Origin: Lachnospiraceae bacterium
GTDB taxonomy: Bacteria > Bacillota > Clostridia > Lachnospirales > Lachnospiraceae
Reading direction: 5' to 3'
Length of the DNA stretch: 64,000 nt
NCBI GenBank assembly: GCA_022794265.1
Contig: JAAWEK010000020.1
Span: forward strand, 1 to 64,000
The notes under the pieces are model-generated. The model searched no databases. It saw only the letters and a list, made by a program, of their open reading frames with translations, and was not told the origin of the DNA. Shown here piece by piece: positions 27,043 through 36,181 of this stretch. A program made the position numbers and the translations under genes. Each line of letters begins with the position of its first letter. Position 1 is the stretch's first letter.

Positions 27043-29826
27043 CTAGTTATTCACTTTCTTTTTACTTACAATAACTACCGCTGCACTTACAAATAACAAA
27101 ATCAATAATGCTGCCGGAAGAACATCACCAGTATTTACTGATGCACCGTTATTAGCTCCTGTAGTCGGAACCTCTGCTGGTGCGGAATCTGCCGATAATG
27201 CAACGGTTAAAACCGTCTCTGCAAAACCATCCGTGAAATTCACCTTAACAACATGCTCACCCTCTGAAAGCGACTTCAGATACGCCTCTGAGAATGTAAG
27301 TATTGTAGAACCTTCTGTAACCGTGTAGTTGGATGGGTCAACTACTACATCATCCATCAGCACTTCTATAAACTTGTTGATATCCCGGTCTAAACGAAGA
27401 ACATATGCACCGTTTCCAGTATATTTTACATCCTTACCTTCTAATATCACAACATTCGGAACGGAACCGTCTTCTGGTGTGGTATCCTCTTCGGATGTAG
27501 TACTCTCTTCACCTGTGGTATCTTCTTTACCTGTAGTATCTTCCTCGGATGTAGTGTCATCTTCACCTGTGGTATCTTCCTCCGATGTGGTGTCATCTTC
27601 GCCTGAAGTATCTTCCTCCGATGAAGTTTCATCTTCCGTAGGATTTTCTGTTGTCTCTAATTCTTCTGCCGTCGGTTCATGGTCAAACCATGTATCCTGT
27701 GCATACCACCATTCTCCAGTGGTACGGCTTAAATCTCCAGTCTGGTTTCCGCTATAATTAAAGATTAAACTTGCGGCATCCACTCCTGGCAGTTCAAATC
27801 CAAACCAGCCTTCTCCTTCGTCCGTCATTTCATCTCCCGGCCATGCTGACGGTTCAACTGCGCCTGCCGGAGTTAATCCCCAGTAATATACATTAGCTCC
27901 GCCCCAAGGACTTAAGAAATGAAGCTTAATACCATCAAATAAATCCTCATCTTTTATAATGGTCGGCTGGGTTTCCGTTAAATCCTGACCAAATACATAC
28001 CATAATGTAGTAGCGTCTTTCGTTAGTGTATATTCTCTGTCTGCATCCTGGCCGCCTTCCCAGGAACCTTTTGTCAACCGTGCAATCGCACCAATTTTAT
28101 TATACGGAATGGTAATGCTGCCTTTCAGCCATACATTTCCGTCATCATCCGTATATGTTTCTGAAAATTCTAATATATTGCTTACTTCCGAATCCAATGT
28201 GTTAAATAAGTAGATATCGGAATCCTCTATGGTTGGAGAGGTATTTCTTGCGTAATAATAATAAACTGTTACTTCATACATTTTATCCACAACAGAAACT
28301 GTTACAGGTACCGAAAATCCGTCTGTTGTTTTCGCCGTCAGAACAATGGTTTCACCTTCATAATCAGCGGCAACCGAAACGATTGTTCCATCAATGGAGA
28401 CACCTGCTGCATTTGCTGTTTCATATGTAACCGCTTTGTCTTCCGTTGTTCCATCCGGCTTATAATATGTAAGTGTTTCCGGAAGTTCCAGATTCTCACC
28501 CTTTTTAACGGATAATTTTCCTGCAGGTGCTGAAAGACCTGCAATAGTAAATACGCTGTTTCCATTCTTTACATTCTGATTTGCCGGATCGGTCATCCAT
28601 GCCGGAGTATCTGATAACGGATTACCAATAAATTTATATTCATATGTTCCCGGTTTTAAACCTGTACAGGTATATGTATATACACCATCATTGTCTTTTG
28701 TCATAACCGGTGCAGAAGCTGCATCCCATGTGGTAGCTGTTCCAGCAACAGCCACGCTGTCATAAATGTCTGTTTCCGGTTTAAATCTGAAGATTACTCC
28801 GTCATCTGTAATTTCTGGTGACTGAATATCAGAAGCAATGAAAAATGTACTGTTTCCTCCCTCATTTATATTATCATTTAAAGGGTCAGCAATCCAGTTA
28901 CCGTTCTTAACAAACTTATATTCGTATAATCCGGAAGCAACATCATTCAGTGTAACAGACCAATATCCGGTCATACTGTCATAAGCCATTTCCTGTTTGC
29001 CATCTCCCCAGGCCGGTGTTGTCATAGAGCCGGCAACCTGAACGGAAAGAGCTCCTGGTGCATATAATTTAAATGTAACAGAATGTCCGCTTATCACAGG
29101 ACTGGTTACAGTCGGGTCTTCATCCGGATACTCTACAGTTGGCTGAATAGTAAATATGCTATTTCCTCCCAGTGAAACTGCTTCCATATTGTAATAATCT
29201 TTACAAAATTCACCATAAGAAGGTCCTGATTCGCTATAAACATTTATACCGTACTCATATGTATCCGCAGCCAGTTCGTCAATCGGTAACGAAAGTGTAT
29301 AATGGGTGCCGTCCTCAGATAACTGCATTTCGGTCTCTCCCCATCCGTTAGCTGAACTTTTGAACTTTACTGCTGTAACATCCGCCGGTAACTGAGCTAC
29401 CGGATAATTAAAAATAACGGAATCCCCGTTTATCACAGGACTGTGTACCGCTCCCGGAACCACCAGTTTCGAATTATCATTGCCCGGAAAATAGGTATTA
29501 TTGGAAGGATCATTTTTCCATGCACCATCCACTACAAACTTATACCCATAGACTCCGCTGTCTATCTGCTTTGTTAATTCCCACTCCCCTGAGCCGTTCT
29601 TTTCCAGCTTCCACTCATCAGAACTGGAAGACCATGAATTAACATCTCCTGCTACATACACCGAAGTTGCATCGGGATCCGTATATTTAAATGTTACACT
29701 ATACGCTCCGTCCTGCCCCGTAACCGTAGGCGCTGCAGAAAGCTTAAATGTCATGGCTGGCATCATCATAACCGTTAATGTCAGTACCATAACAAGACTC
29801 AGTATTTTTTTTACATTTCTTTTCAT
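27043..29826 (-). CDS. Cell-wall-anchored multi-module starch-binding protein
   Basis: The protein has 927 residues. A signal peptide (1-32) is followed by four E-set/CBM48-like glycogen-binding modules (about 35-430; SVYVAGDVNSWSSSSDEW, YGYKFVVDGAW, YEYKFVKNGNWIADPLND). Then come a small Ig-like spacer, a pullulanase-associated CBM41-like module (VTVYYYYARNTSPT, about 518-620), a CBM26-like module (HFLSPWGGANVYYWG, about 628-720), an acidic Thr/Ser/Glu/Asp repeat linker and an X2-like Ig module. The C-terminus NTGDVLPAALLILLFV plus KKK is a sortase-type sorting signal. No catalytic domain is present, so it probably holds starch at the surface, as the Sas proteins of Ruminococcus do. Confidence 0.9.
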   Translation of the reverse strand: MKRNVKKILSLVMVLTLTVMMMPAMTFKLSAAPTVTGQDGAYSVTFKYTDPDATSVYVAGDVNSWSSSSDEWKLEKNGSGEWELTKQIDSGVYGYKFVVDGAWKNDPSNNTYFPGNDNSKLVVPGAVHSPVINGDSVIFNYPVAQLPADVTAVKFKSSANGWGETEMQLSEDGTHYTLSLPIDELAADTYEYGINVYSESGPSYGEFCKDYYNMEAVSLGGNSIFTIQPTVEYPDEDPTVTSPVISGHSVTFKLYAPGALSVQVAGSMTTPAWGDGKQEMAYDSMTGYWSVTLNDVASGLYEYKFVKNGNWIADPLNDNINEGGNSTFFIASDIQSPEITDDGVIFRFKPETDIYDSVAVAGTATTWDAASAPVMTKDNDGVYTYTCTGLKPGTYEYKFIGNPLSDTPAWMTDPANQNVKNGNSVFTIAGLSAPAGKLSVKKGENLELPETLTYYKPDGTTEDKAVTYETANAAGVSIDGTIVSVAADYEGETIVLTAKTTDGFSVPVTVSVVDKMYEVTVYYYYARNTSPTIEDSDIYLFNTLDSEVSNILEFSETYTDDDGNVWLKGSITIPYNKIGAIARLTKGSWEGGQDADREYTLTKDATTLWYVFGQDLTETQPTIIKDEDLFDGIKLHFLSPWGGANVYYWGLTPAGAVEPSAWPGDEMTDEGEGWFGFELPGVDAASLIFNYSGNQTGDLSRTTGEWWYAQDTWFDHEPTAEELETTENPTEDETSSEEDTSGEDDTTSEEDTTGEDDTTSEEDTTGKEDTTGEESTTSEEDTTPEDGSVPNVVILEGKDVKYTGNGAYVLRLDRDINKFIEVLMDDVVVDPSNYTVTEGSTILTFSEAYLKSLSEGEHVVKVNFTDGFAETVLTVALSADSAPAEVPTTGANNGASVNTGDVLPAALLILLFVSAAVVIVSKKKVNN
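27471..27640. repeat. Tandem 36-bp coding repeats (acidic linker)
   Basis: Degenerate units coding for TSEEDTTGEDD-type blocks repeat about four times within the starch-binding protein gene. The linker is probably extended and O-glycosylation-like in character. Length variation between strains is likely. Confidence 0.8.
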
Positions 29827-29953
29827 ACAATCATTCTCCTTTCAATAATCTGCTTTCAGGTATGCCCTGCACCATAAAAACCACCAAAGAATCTCAACTA
29901 CCCAATGCTATATTATCATTTTTCACAACAAAAAACGCATATAGAATGATTAT

Positions 29954-29982
29954 ATTATATCTTATTTTCACAAACATAACAA
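29954..29982 (-). promoter_or_regulatory. Promoter of the starch-binding protein gene
   Basis: TTGTTA (29982-29977), a 17-base spacer and TATAAT (29959-29954) on the minus strand form a good sigma-A-type promoter. The leader is about 120 bases, ending in AAAGGAG before the ATG. Confidence 0.65.
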
Positions 29983-30041
29983 GGAATTTTTAATAATTCC
30001 AGTCAATATGTCCAATATTTTGTGCGAATCTCATCTCCATC

Positions 30042-31982
30042 TCATGTGTAGGTAATATCTGACTTATTCAATTTTGAAACATATTGAATAAAATCTGTTT
30101 CCGGCAACGGTTTTGAAAAATAATAGCCTTGCAGATATTCACAACCCATTTCCGTAAGTTTTTCTGCCTGCTCTTTTGTTTCCACTCCTTCCGCCACAAT
30201 CTTGTATTCCAGTCTCCGAATCATGGCTATACTGCTGGCCAGCGCAATGCCCGCTTTTTCGTTTGCGAAGGACGACCAGACTATATTTTTATCCACTTTA
30301 ATCAGATTAAACGGCAATTCCACAAGATAGTTGATATTTGAGTATCCGGAACCGTAATCATCCAGTGAAAAATTCACGCCATAATCCACCAGATGAATCA
30401 TATTGTTTCCTACAATTTCCGGCGAATTCATGGCGGCCGTCTCGGTAATCTCCAGATTAATCTGCCCCGGTTCCAAACCGTAGCGATTAATCATGCCTGC
30501 CACTCTGGAAGCCATATTGTGTTTCATACACTCTATAACGGAAACATTTACTTCAATATATTCAATTCCTTTTGCCTTTATATCATTATCCTTAATCAGC
30601 CGGCACACGTTTTCCAGAACAAACCGGCCGATTTTAAGTATGGAGCCGTCTTCCTCGGCGATTGGAATAAATTCTTCCGGCGAGATAAATCCAAGTTCAT
30701 CATCAATAAGCCGTACAAGCGCTTCCGCAGAATTCACCCGTCCCTCTTTTGTAGAGTAAATCGGCTGGTAATATACCTGAAAACTTTCTTCCTGAATCGC
30801 TTTATGTATGGCTTTCCGAATCTGGTTTTTTCTGTTTCCGTAAAATGACTGAAACTCATTGGCATAAACTATCCGGGTTCCTCTGCCATGCTCTTCATTT
30901 GAAATATAAGCGGTACAGTCAAATATCTGCTCCAGACTGTTTACATCTTCCGGACACCTTATAATGCAGATATCCATATCCACCGGAATCTCCACATCTC
31001 CGACCATCCAGTTCTTTGCACAGGTATTCTGAATCCTCTTTGCTATCTCATCCAATACTGTTCCGCCAGACTCCGCTTCACTGTCTACAATATAAAAAGT
31101 ATAGTCACCCACATGGTAAATTTCAAATCCCGAAGAGACTGTCTTTAAATATTCTGATATTGCAAACTCCAGTCCGGCCATACACTCAATTCCGAAGTTT
31201 TTCTCCAGATAATCCACATCATCCACAGATACGGACATAACGGAAACAGAATTATCCTCTTTAATATTTATATTTGCAAAATTTACAAATGCCTTTTTAT
31301 TATACAGACCCAGCACTCCGTCTACCAAGTCTGCCCTCTGTTCCAGACTTGCATAAATCAGCAGAAAACAAATTGCTTCCCCGAATCCCTCAACCAGCAG
31401 ATACGGATATAAGGTCTGCAGGACTACCGGAACTGAAATCACAGCTATAAACAGATAGACACAAAATATCTTATAGCCTTCAATATATCTTCTGTTCTTT
31501 GTCACATATATAATCGTACATGCAAAATAGGTGATGGCCACCACATACAGCAGAAACATTCCGGAACCTCTGACATACTGCCCGCTCTCATTAATTTCAA
31601 AAATAAATTGTGTAAACACATTGGAAATCAATAACAGCAGCACTATAATATAAGGTGTGAAAAACAATATTTTCATCCAGGTCTTGTACCTGCTGACTTT
31701 TGTTGTCATACTAATATTATAAATTACAAACATCATAGGCAGCGCAATATGAACAACAAAATACAGGGTATTCATTAAAAACGCAACGCCTACTGGTAAT
31801 TTCATGCCTGAATTTGCAGTAATTCCCGCTGCCAAATCGCAGGATGTGGATATAAACAGCAAATAAATCATATAGATATAAATCTTGTTTTGTCCAACCT
31901 TAAGGTTTTTTCTGGAATAATATAAAACTATTTCTGCCACAAGCACCAGAATCGCACAGATGTCATAATGTATATTGTACAT
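30042..31982 (-). CDS. Membrane EAL-domain c-di-GMP phosphodiesterase with degenerate GGDEF
   Basis: The protein has about 646 residues from the ATG at 31982; a GTG three codons upstream overlaps the YbaK stop. Six or seven membrane helices (about 5-215) form the N-terminal sensor. A GGDEF-like domain (about 220-385) has HVGDYTFYIV in place of GGDEF and is not a cyclase. The EAL domain (about 395-640) keeps its key residues: SAEALVRL, NVSV, LEITET, SLDDYGSGYSN, IKVDK, EGVET and QGYYFSKPLP. It should hydrolyse c-di-GMP. Together with the GGDEF protein at the right edge it shows that the organism uses this second messenger. Confidence 0.93.
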   Translation of the reverse strand: MYNIHYDICAILVLVAEIVLYYSRKNLKVGQNKIYIYMIYLLFISTSCDLAAGITANSGMKLPVGVAFLMNTLYFVVHIALPMMFVIYNISMTTKVSRYKTWMKILFFTPYIIVLLLLISNVFTQFIFEINESGQYVRGSGMFLLYVVAITYFACTIIYVTKNRRYIEGYKIFCVYLFIAVISVPVVLQTLYPYLLVEGFGEAICFLLIYASLEQRADLVDGVLGLYNKKAFVNFANINIKEDNSVSVMSVSVDDVDYLEKNFGIECMAGLEFAISEYLKTVSSGFEIYHVGDYTFYIVDSEAESGGTVLDEIAKRIQNTCAKNWMVGDVEIPVDMDICIIRCPEDVNSLEQIFDCTAYISNEEHGRGTRIVYANEFQSFYGNRKNQIRKAIHKAIQEESFQVYYQPIYSTKEGRVNSAEALVRLIDDELGFISPEEFIPIAEEDGSILKIGRFVLENVCRLIKDNDIKAKGIEYIEVNVSVIECMKHNMASRVAGMINRYGLEPGQINLEITETAAMNSPEIVGNNMIHLVDYGVNFSLDDYGSGYSNINYLVELPFNLIKVDKNIVWSSFANEKAGIALASSIAMIRRLEYKIVAEGVETKEQAEKLTEMGCEYLQGYYFSKPLPETDFIQYVSKLNKSDITYT

Positions 31983-31987
31983 AATTA

Positions 31988-32485
31988 TCACTCTTTCTTC
32001 ACAATAATATCCCCGGTAACAGCCCCCGTAACCTGGATCAGATCAATTGGTGATAACAGTATCTGGACGCCTATTTTCCCTCCACTTACAATTATCTCAT
32101 CAAAATCATTAACACTTTCATGAATTACCGTCATATAATTTTTCTTCATTCCAACCGGTGTACATCCCCCCCGGATATATCCTGTAATATTGTTAATCTC
32201 TTTCACATGTATCATTTCTATATTTTTTTCGGATACAGCCTTTGCTGCTTTTTTCATATCCAGTTCTTCCGCAATCGGTATTACAAATACATAATAATTT
32301 TTACTTTTTCCCACTGTGACCAGTGTCTTAAATGAACTCTCATAGGATTGCCCCAGCATATCCGCAATAGTTATTCCGTCTTTAAATTCATCACATTCAT
32401 AGGTATTTATTTGATATTTTACTTTATTTTTATCTAAAATCCTCATGGCATTTGTTTTATTGTCTTTTTCTTTTGATTTTGCCAT
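31988..32485 (-). CDS. ybaK: YbaK/EbsC family aminoacyl-tRNA deacylase
   Basis: The protein has 165 residues. The YbaK fold shows in KTNAMRILDKNKVKYQINTY, the lysine in SSFKTLVTVGKSKNYYVFV, and the GYIRGGCTPVGMKK loop near the binding site. Members hydrolyse Cys-tRNA-Pro formed by ProRS error. The stop is only six bases from the ATG of the EAL gene, so the two genes are probably co-transcribed, although their functions are unrelated. Confidence 0.92.
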   Translation of the reverse strand: MAKSKEKDNKTNAMRILDKNKVKYQINTYECDEFKDGITIADMLGQSYESSFKTLVTVGKSKNYYVFVIPIAEELDMKKAAKAVSEKNIEMIHVKEINNITGYIRGGCTPVGMKKNYMTVIHESVNDFDEIIVSGGKIGVQILLSPIDLIQVTGAVTGDIIVKKE

Positions 32486-32570
32486 AATAAAAATTACATG
32501 CCTCCCTCTTTTTTATTTAATGATAAAAAATTTTGTGAGTTTTATTAACTATATCTGTACAGGCATATTA

Positions 32571-33788
32571 TTATTTTCTCTTGAGATTAGTATAATGGCT
32601 TTTTATCATCCTATACAAATCCAATCCCTTTTCCTGACCAACTTTATTTACCATCATCTTATAAAAATGCTGTTTTCCCGTAGACATTCCAATTGCCTCA
32701 ACCAGCACAGGAACATATGAATCATCATATTTATCTTTTATCAATTCCCGGACATCATCATTAATATTCAGTTTAACTTCTGCCGCAAATACTTTGTTCT
32801 TTGATATTGGATTCTGCGGATTCGGCGGAAGCGGTTTTGTCACGGATACATCTGTCGAAGAAGCCGGTATCCTGTCCGCCGGACTGTTTATCAGTTTTTC
32901 CATTGCCTTATTAATCAGACGGTTTACCGGAAGTTCCTCTTCCACGTCCCGTTTTATGCTATCCGATTCTTTCTTTTGCCCGGAATGCTGTTTTCTGGTT
33001 CCCGGTTTTCCCGGCTTCCATGGTTTCTTATCACCGGCTGCCTGTCTCCATGGCTCATTTGACTTACGCTCATCATTCTGCCATGGTTTCCGGTTTCTGG
33101 CTCCTTCCTGGTTAGGAACTCTGTAATAAGGCTCCGCTTTTGTAAATATATTCGTACTATATGTAGTACGTTTCGGTCCCGGTGGTCTGCCATATACTCT
33201 GGTTTCCGTTCTCTCTTTTCCGGATGTGGTATCTTCTGTCATACGTTCCTCTGATACCTGTTTTTCACTGTCCTCCCCATCGGCAGATTCATCCGGCAAC
33301 TCTTTGGCAACCTCTTCTCCATTTACTGAAAGAATCACTCCGTCTTTTCCGCTGAGTCTCTCAATAAATCTGCCTGCAAGTCCGTCTTCAAAATCATTGT
33401 CCAGTTCAATATTATCAAATGCCGCCCCGATACTTCTGCACAACTTGATATCACAGTTACATTTATCCCTGTTCTCCTCCCAGAAATTTGTTACGCATAA
33501 AAAACCCTTATCCCTGCTGATTATAACGATTTCTTTAAAAGAATTCTCCATAACCAGATATCCCAGATACGTTGATAATTGAAAATCAAGGGAATTATGT
33601 CCTCCTCTGAGAATTCTGTAGGTCTCTATCTCTGCCGAACTTTTACTCAACAACGTGTGAACATCAAAAGTTATTGCATCCGCATTCTTACTGTAAAATA
33701 TTACAACCTTGTCCTCTGATGTTAATTCTTCAACTCCCTTTAAACCCTCCGATCTCACATTCTCGAAATCTACTAAATAAACTGTCAT
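32571..33788 (-). CDS. NYN/PIN-like nuclease-domain protein with disordered middle
   Basis: The protein has 405 residues. The N-terminal domain (1-150) has the NYN/PIN-like acidic signature: VYLVDFENV at the start, a GGHNSLDFQLSTYLG segment and IVIISRDKGF. These supply the aspartates that bind metal in RNA-cutting NYN enzymes. Residues about 165-330 are low-complexity, rich in Lys, Pro, Glu and Arg (RKPWQNDERKSNEPWRQ). The C-terminal 75 residues form a small helical domain (YVPVLVEAIGMSTGKQHFYK). The layout of nuclease, flexible arm and helical tip fits an RNA-processing or defence-type nuclease, but the substrate is unknown. It sits 85 bases upstream of ybaK. Confidence 0.8.
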   Translation of the reverse strand: MTVYLVDFENVRSEGLKGVEELTSEDKVVIFYSKNADAITFDVHTLLSKSSAEIETYRILRGGHNSLDFQLSTYLGYLVMENSFKEIVIISRDKGFLCVTNFWEENRDKCNCDIKLCRSIGAAFDNIELDNDFEDGLAGRFIERLSGKDGVILSVNGEEVAKELPDESADGEDSEKQVSEERMTEDTTSGKERTETRVYGRPPGPKRTTYSTNIFTKAEPYYRVPNQEGARNRKPWQNDERKSNEPWRQAAGDKKPWKPGKPGTRKQHSGQKKESDSIKRDVEEELPVNRLINKAMEKLINSPADRIPASSTDVSVTKPLPPNPQNPISKNKVFAAEVKLNINDDVRELIKDKYDDSYVPVLVEAIGMSTGKQHFYKMMVNKVGQEKGLDLYRMIKSHYTNLKRK

Positions 33789-33954
33789 TTAAAATATTAC
33801 CTTTCTGTTCAAGCACTCACTTATTTACCTGTACAGATATAGCAGTCTATACCCTTTTACAAACGGGTACAACTAACATAATTATAGCAGAAGAAAGGAA
33901 TATATAAAAGGTTCTTTTCATGAAATTTTCATATATTTTATTACTAATTCGAAC

Positions 33955-34539
33955 TTACTCAACATTTATTTTACAATGAAGGTTTAATTTTTGTATCATT
34001 GGTGTCCCATATTTATTATTCTCCTGTTTTATGCCTGTCCTTCCGTATATTTCTACCCATGCATCAAATTCATAATTATTTCCTTTATACAGTTCTATGG
34101 CTTCTTCCGGCTTTATCACATGAGAAACAATGGCAAGATTTTTGCTGCCGGAATTTCTGCTAATTTCACTTTCCAATATATTATTTCCGGATATGACGAT
34201 ATCCGTAACCGGATTGCCTGAAATAGACATAATGGAATATGACAGTATTATTTCAAATATATCGCCTTTCAAAAGCTGTCGGGCTTTATTTTCTTCCAAT
34301 ACAATATTTAACTCCGTTCCGCCGTTTAATATTTCCATATCAGTCATATCCACCGGATATATCCCCTCATATGATTTCAGTACCATGGCATATGTTTCCG
34401 GTCCCGAATGGCCATATGCCGATGGTTCTGCATACATGTCCGTTTCCACGTTCCGATGGTTTCCCCATTTTCCGTAAATAATTCCCATTGCCAGTACACA
34501 CAGCAGAAGCAGACATACCGATATCCTTTTTTCCTTCAT
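33955..34539 (-). CDS. Small membrane-anchored extracytoplasmic protein of unknown function
   Basis: The protein has 194 residues from the ATG at 34539, which has AGAGGGG upstream. A basic start and one hydrophobic helix (ISVCLLLLCVLAMGIIYG) anchor it. The C in CVLAMG is not in a proper lipobox. The outer part is beta-rich (ELNIVLEENKARQLLKGDIF, TDIVISGNNILESEI) and resembles no family I can name. It has its own gaps on both sides (about 115 and 166 bases), so it may be a single-gene unit. Confidence 0.75.
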   Translation of the reverse strand: MKEKRISVCLLLLCVLAMGIIYGKWGNHRNVETDMYAEPSAYGHSGPETYAMVLKSYEGIYPVDMTDMEILNGGTELNIVLEENKARQLLKGDIFEIILSYSIMSISGNPVTDIVISGNNILESEISRNSGSKNLAIVSHVIKPEEAIELYKGNNYEFDAWVEIYGRTGIKQENNKYGTPMIQKLNLHCKINVE

Positions 34540-34590
34540 TCCGTACCCCTCTTTCCCTGTCATCCTGATTAAAGATTCTATAAATAATTT

Positions 34591-34627
34591 ATGCGGAGCC
34601 TGTCCTTTTTAGAACAGTTCTCCGCAT
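34591..34627 (-). terminator. Hairpin terminator between the nicotinamidase-NUDIX gene and the small membrane-protein gene
   Basis: ATGCGGAG and CTCCGCAT (34591-34598 and 34620-34627) pair, with an inner CTGT/ACAG stem. It lies 27 bases after the stop of the nicotinamidase-NUDIX gene. The minus-strand tail is only moderately T-rich; the plus-strand tail is richer. Confidence 0.55.
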
Positions 34628-34653
34628 ATTTTTAATTTTTTATATCCTTACTT

Positions 34654-35874
34654 TTAACTCTCTGGCACTGGCTGCAATTTCTCAACCAGCTGCCCTTCTT
34701 TCAGTCTCAGAACCGCCAGGGCAATGATTGCCCCATGATCAAATGCAAGTCCCCGGGACCATAGCATCTTTACTTCACCGGCTCCCGGCATATATCCGTT
34801 GTTTTCTATTTGCAGCAATGCGGTTAAAACCTGCTCTCTATTTTCCTGCTCCGCAGTTAACGTTAACTTATATAACCGTATTTTTTCTGTTTCCCATTGC
34901 TCCCGGATTCTTTTTCTCTCCATTACCTCCAGTACATCCGATTCTTCAAATCCGGTTTCTGTCAGATTCATCTCAAACCATGCCGCATCCGCAGCATCAT
35001 CACCGGATACTATGTGTAATTGATTTGATTCCGCCAAAGCCATAAATGCGGAAGACATGACCCAGCCCCGTTCGTCCCTGTCCGGTCGGCTGAACACCTG
35101 AAGTTGCTGCAACATTACATTTTCGATTCCCGTTTCCTCTTTCAGTTCACGGTATGCCGCCTCTTCTACCGTTTCGTTTTTCTCTACAAATCCCCCCGGA
35201 ACGGCCCAGCAGCCCTTATAAGGATCTGCTCCACGCCGAATCAGCAGGACGGAAATCTTTTTTTCCGGCTTCCTTGTGGAAAATACCACAATATCAGCCG
35301 CCACTGAAGGACAATCATATTTTTTCTTTTTATACGAAGTATTTCCATAAATTTTTATCTGACACTTTTCCATTGCATTCAGGGCATTTACATGACTTTC
35401 CGGCGTCACCCCTGCACAACATCCGGCATCCACGGATATAACTGCTTCCGGAAAAAATGCCTTTAATATCATTGCATTGGATATCACACAGATATCTGTA
35501 CAAAGCCCGCATAGTTCAATTTCCAGTTCATTTGTATCGGATATCTCTCCTGCAGTTTTTCGGATAACCTCTGGTAAATCGGCTGAACCGAATGTATTCT
35601 TATTCACAATAACGGAACCATTGGTATCCAGTGCTTCATCAATTTCAATCCCCGGCGTTCCTTCTATACAATGTGCCACCGGAAGATTTTTCCCTTCCTG
35701 TGTTTCCAAATAATCTCCGGTATGGGTATCTTTTGTAAATATAATCTCAATTCCCTGTTTTTTATAATCTTTTATCTTCTTTGCTACCGGATAAACAATG
35801 TCTAACGCTTCCTTTGTCCCCAGAGAACCGTCAATAAAATCTTTCTGCATATCTACTACAATTAAAATCTTCAT
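34654..35874 (-). CDS. Nicotinamidase-like cysteine hydrolase fused to NUDIX hydrolase
   Basis: The protein has 406 residues from the ATG at 35874, which has AGAAGGA upstream. The N-terminal domain (1-185) is an isochorismatase/nicotinamidase fold with the triad in LIVVDMQKDF, VNKNTFGSAD and LCGLCTDICV. The C-terminal part carries a complete NUDIX box (GGFVEKNETVEEAAYRELKE ending EETGI) and ends with AFDHGAIIALAVLRLKE, as in NrtR-type ADP-ribose NUDIX proteins. Here the DNA-binding domain of NrtR is absent. Both halves act on NAD breakdown products, nicotinamide and probably ADP-ribose, so it is likely a bifunctional NAD recycling enzyme. Confidence 0.92.
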   Translation of the reverse strand: MKILIVVDMQKDFIDGSLGTKEALDIVYPVAKKIKDYKKQGIEIIFTKDTHTGDYLETQEGKNLPVAHCIEGTPGIEIDEALDTNGSVIVNKNTFGSADLPEVIRKTAGEISDTNELEIELCGLCTDICVISNAMILKAFFPEAVISVDAGCCAGVTPESHVNALNAMEKCQIKIYGNTSYKKKKYDCPSVAADIVVFSTRKPEKKISVLLIRRGADPYKGCWAVPGGFVEKNETVEEAAYRELKEETGIENVMLQQLQVFSRPDRDERGWVMSSAFMALAESNQLHIVSGDDAADAAWFEMNLTETGFEESDVLEVMERKRIREQWETEKIRLYKLTLTAEQENREQVLTALLQIENNGYMPGAGEVKMLWSRGLAFDHGAIIALAVLRLKEGQLVEKLQPVPES

Positions 35875-35915
35875 TAATTCATTCCTTCTTTCCAATAGTA
35901 TTCGTTATTCTATTT

Positions 35916-35974
35916 ACGATATTATCCATGTATTATAAGAACGATACCATTATTTATTTTTACCGTCAACGATA
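35916..35974. promoter_or_regulatory. Three ACGATA direct repeats upstream of the NAD-recycling gene
   Basis: ACGATA occurs at 35916, 35941 and 35969 in the same orientation, 25 and 28 bases apart. On the minus strand the middle copy coincides with the -10 of a candidate promoter (TTGACG, 17 bases, TATCGT). They may be operator half-sites for an unidentified regulator. Confidence 0.3.
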
Positions 35975-35988
35975 ATTATAAAAAACCC

Positions 35989-36017
35989 TTGCATTTTATT
36001 CCGTTTTCCTCTATAAT
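35989..36017 (+). promoter_or_regulatory. Promoter of the first tRNA-Lys gene
   Basis: TTGCAT, a 17-base spacer and TATAAT precede the tRNA by 14 bases. Confidence 0.8.
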
Positions 36018-36031
36018 ATCCAAAGCATTCC

Positions 36032-36104
36032 GCGCGACTAGCTCAGTTGGTAGAGCACCTGACTCTTAATCAGGGTGTCCAGGGTTCGAACCCCTGGTCG
36101 CGCA
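36032..36104 (+). tRNA. tRNA-Lys (anticodon CUU), copy 1
   Basis: A 73-base cloverleaf: acceptor GCGCGAC/GTCGCGC with discriminator A, D loop AGCTCAGTTGGTAGAGC, anticodon loop CTCTTAA giving CUU, and T arm CAGGGTTCGAACCCCTG. CCA is not encoded. It is identical to the copy at 36182. Confidence 0.98.
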
Positions 36105-36131
36105 TTGACTAAAAACTTTTTTAAAAAAAGC

Positions 36132-36160
36132 TTGCATTTTTACATTTTTTGATATATAAT
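36132..36160 (+). promoter_or_regulatory. Promoter of the second tRNA-Lys gene
   Basis: TTGCAT, a 17-base spacer and TATAAT lie 21 bases before the tRNA. The second tRNA therefore has its own promoter. Confidence 0.8.
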
Positions 36161-36181
36161 GATTTTCGCATTAAAAAACAT

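Noticed and set aside
27447-27632. 61-codon minus-strand ORF in the acidic linker
   Set aside because: It is a frame-shifted reading of the linker repeats of the starch-binding protein.
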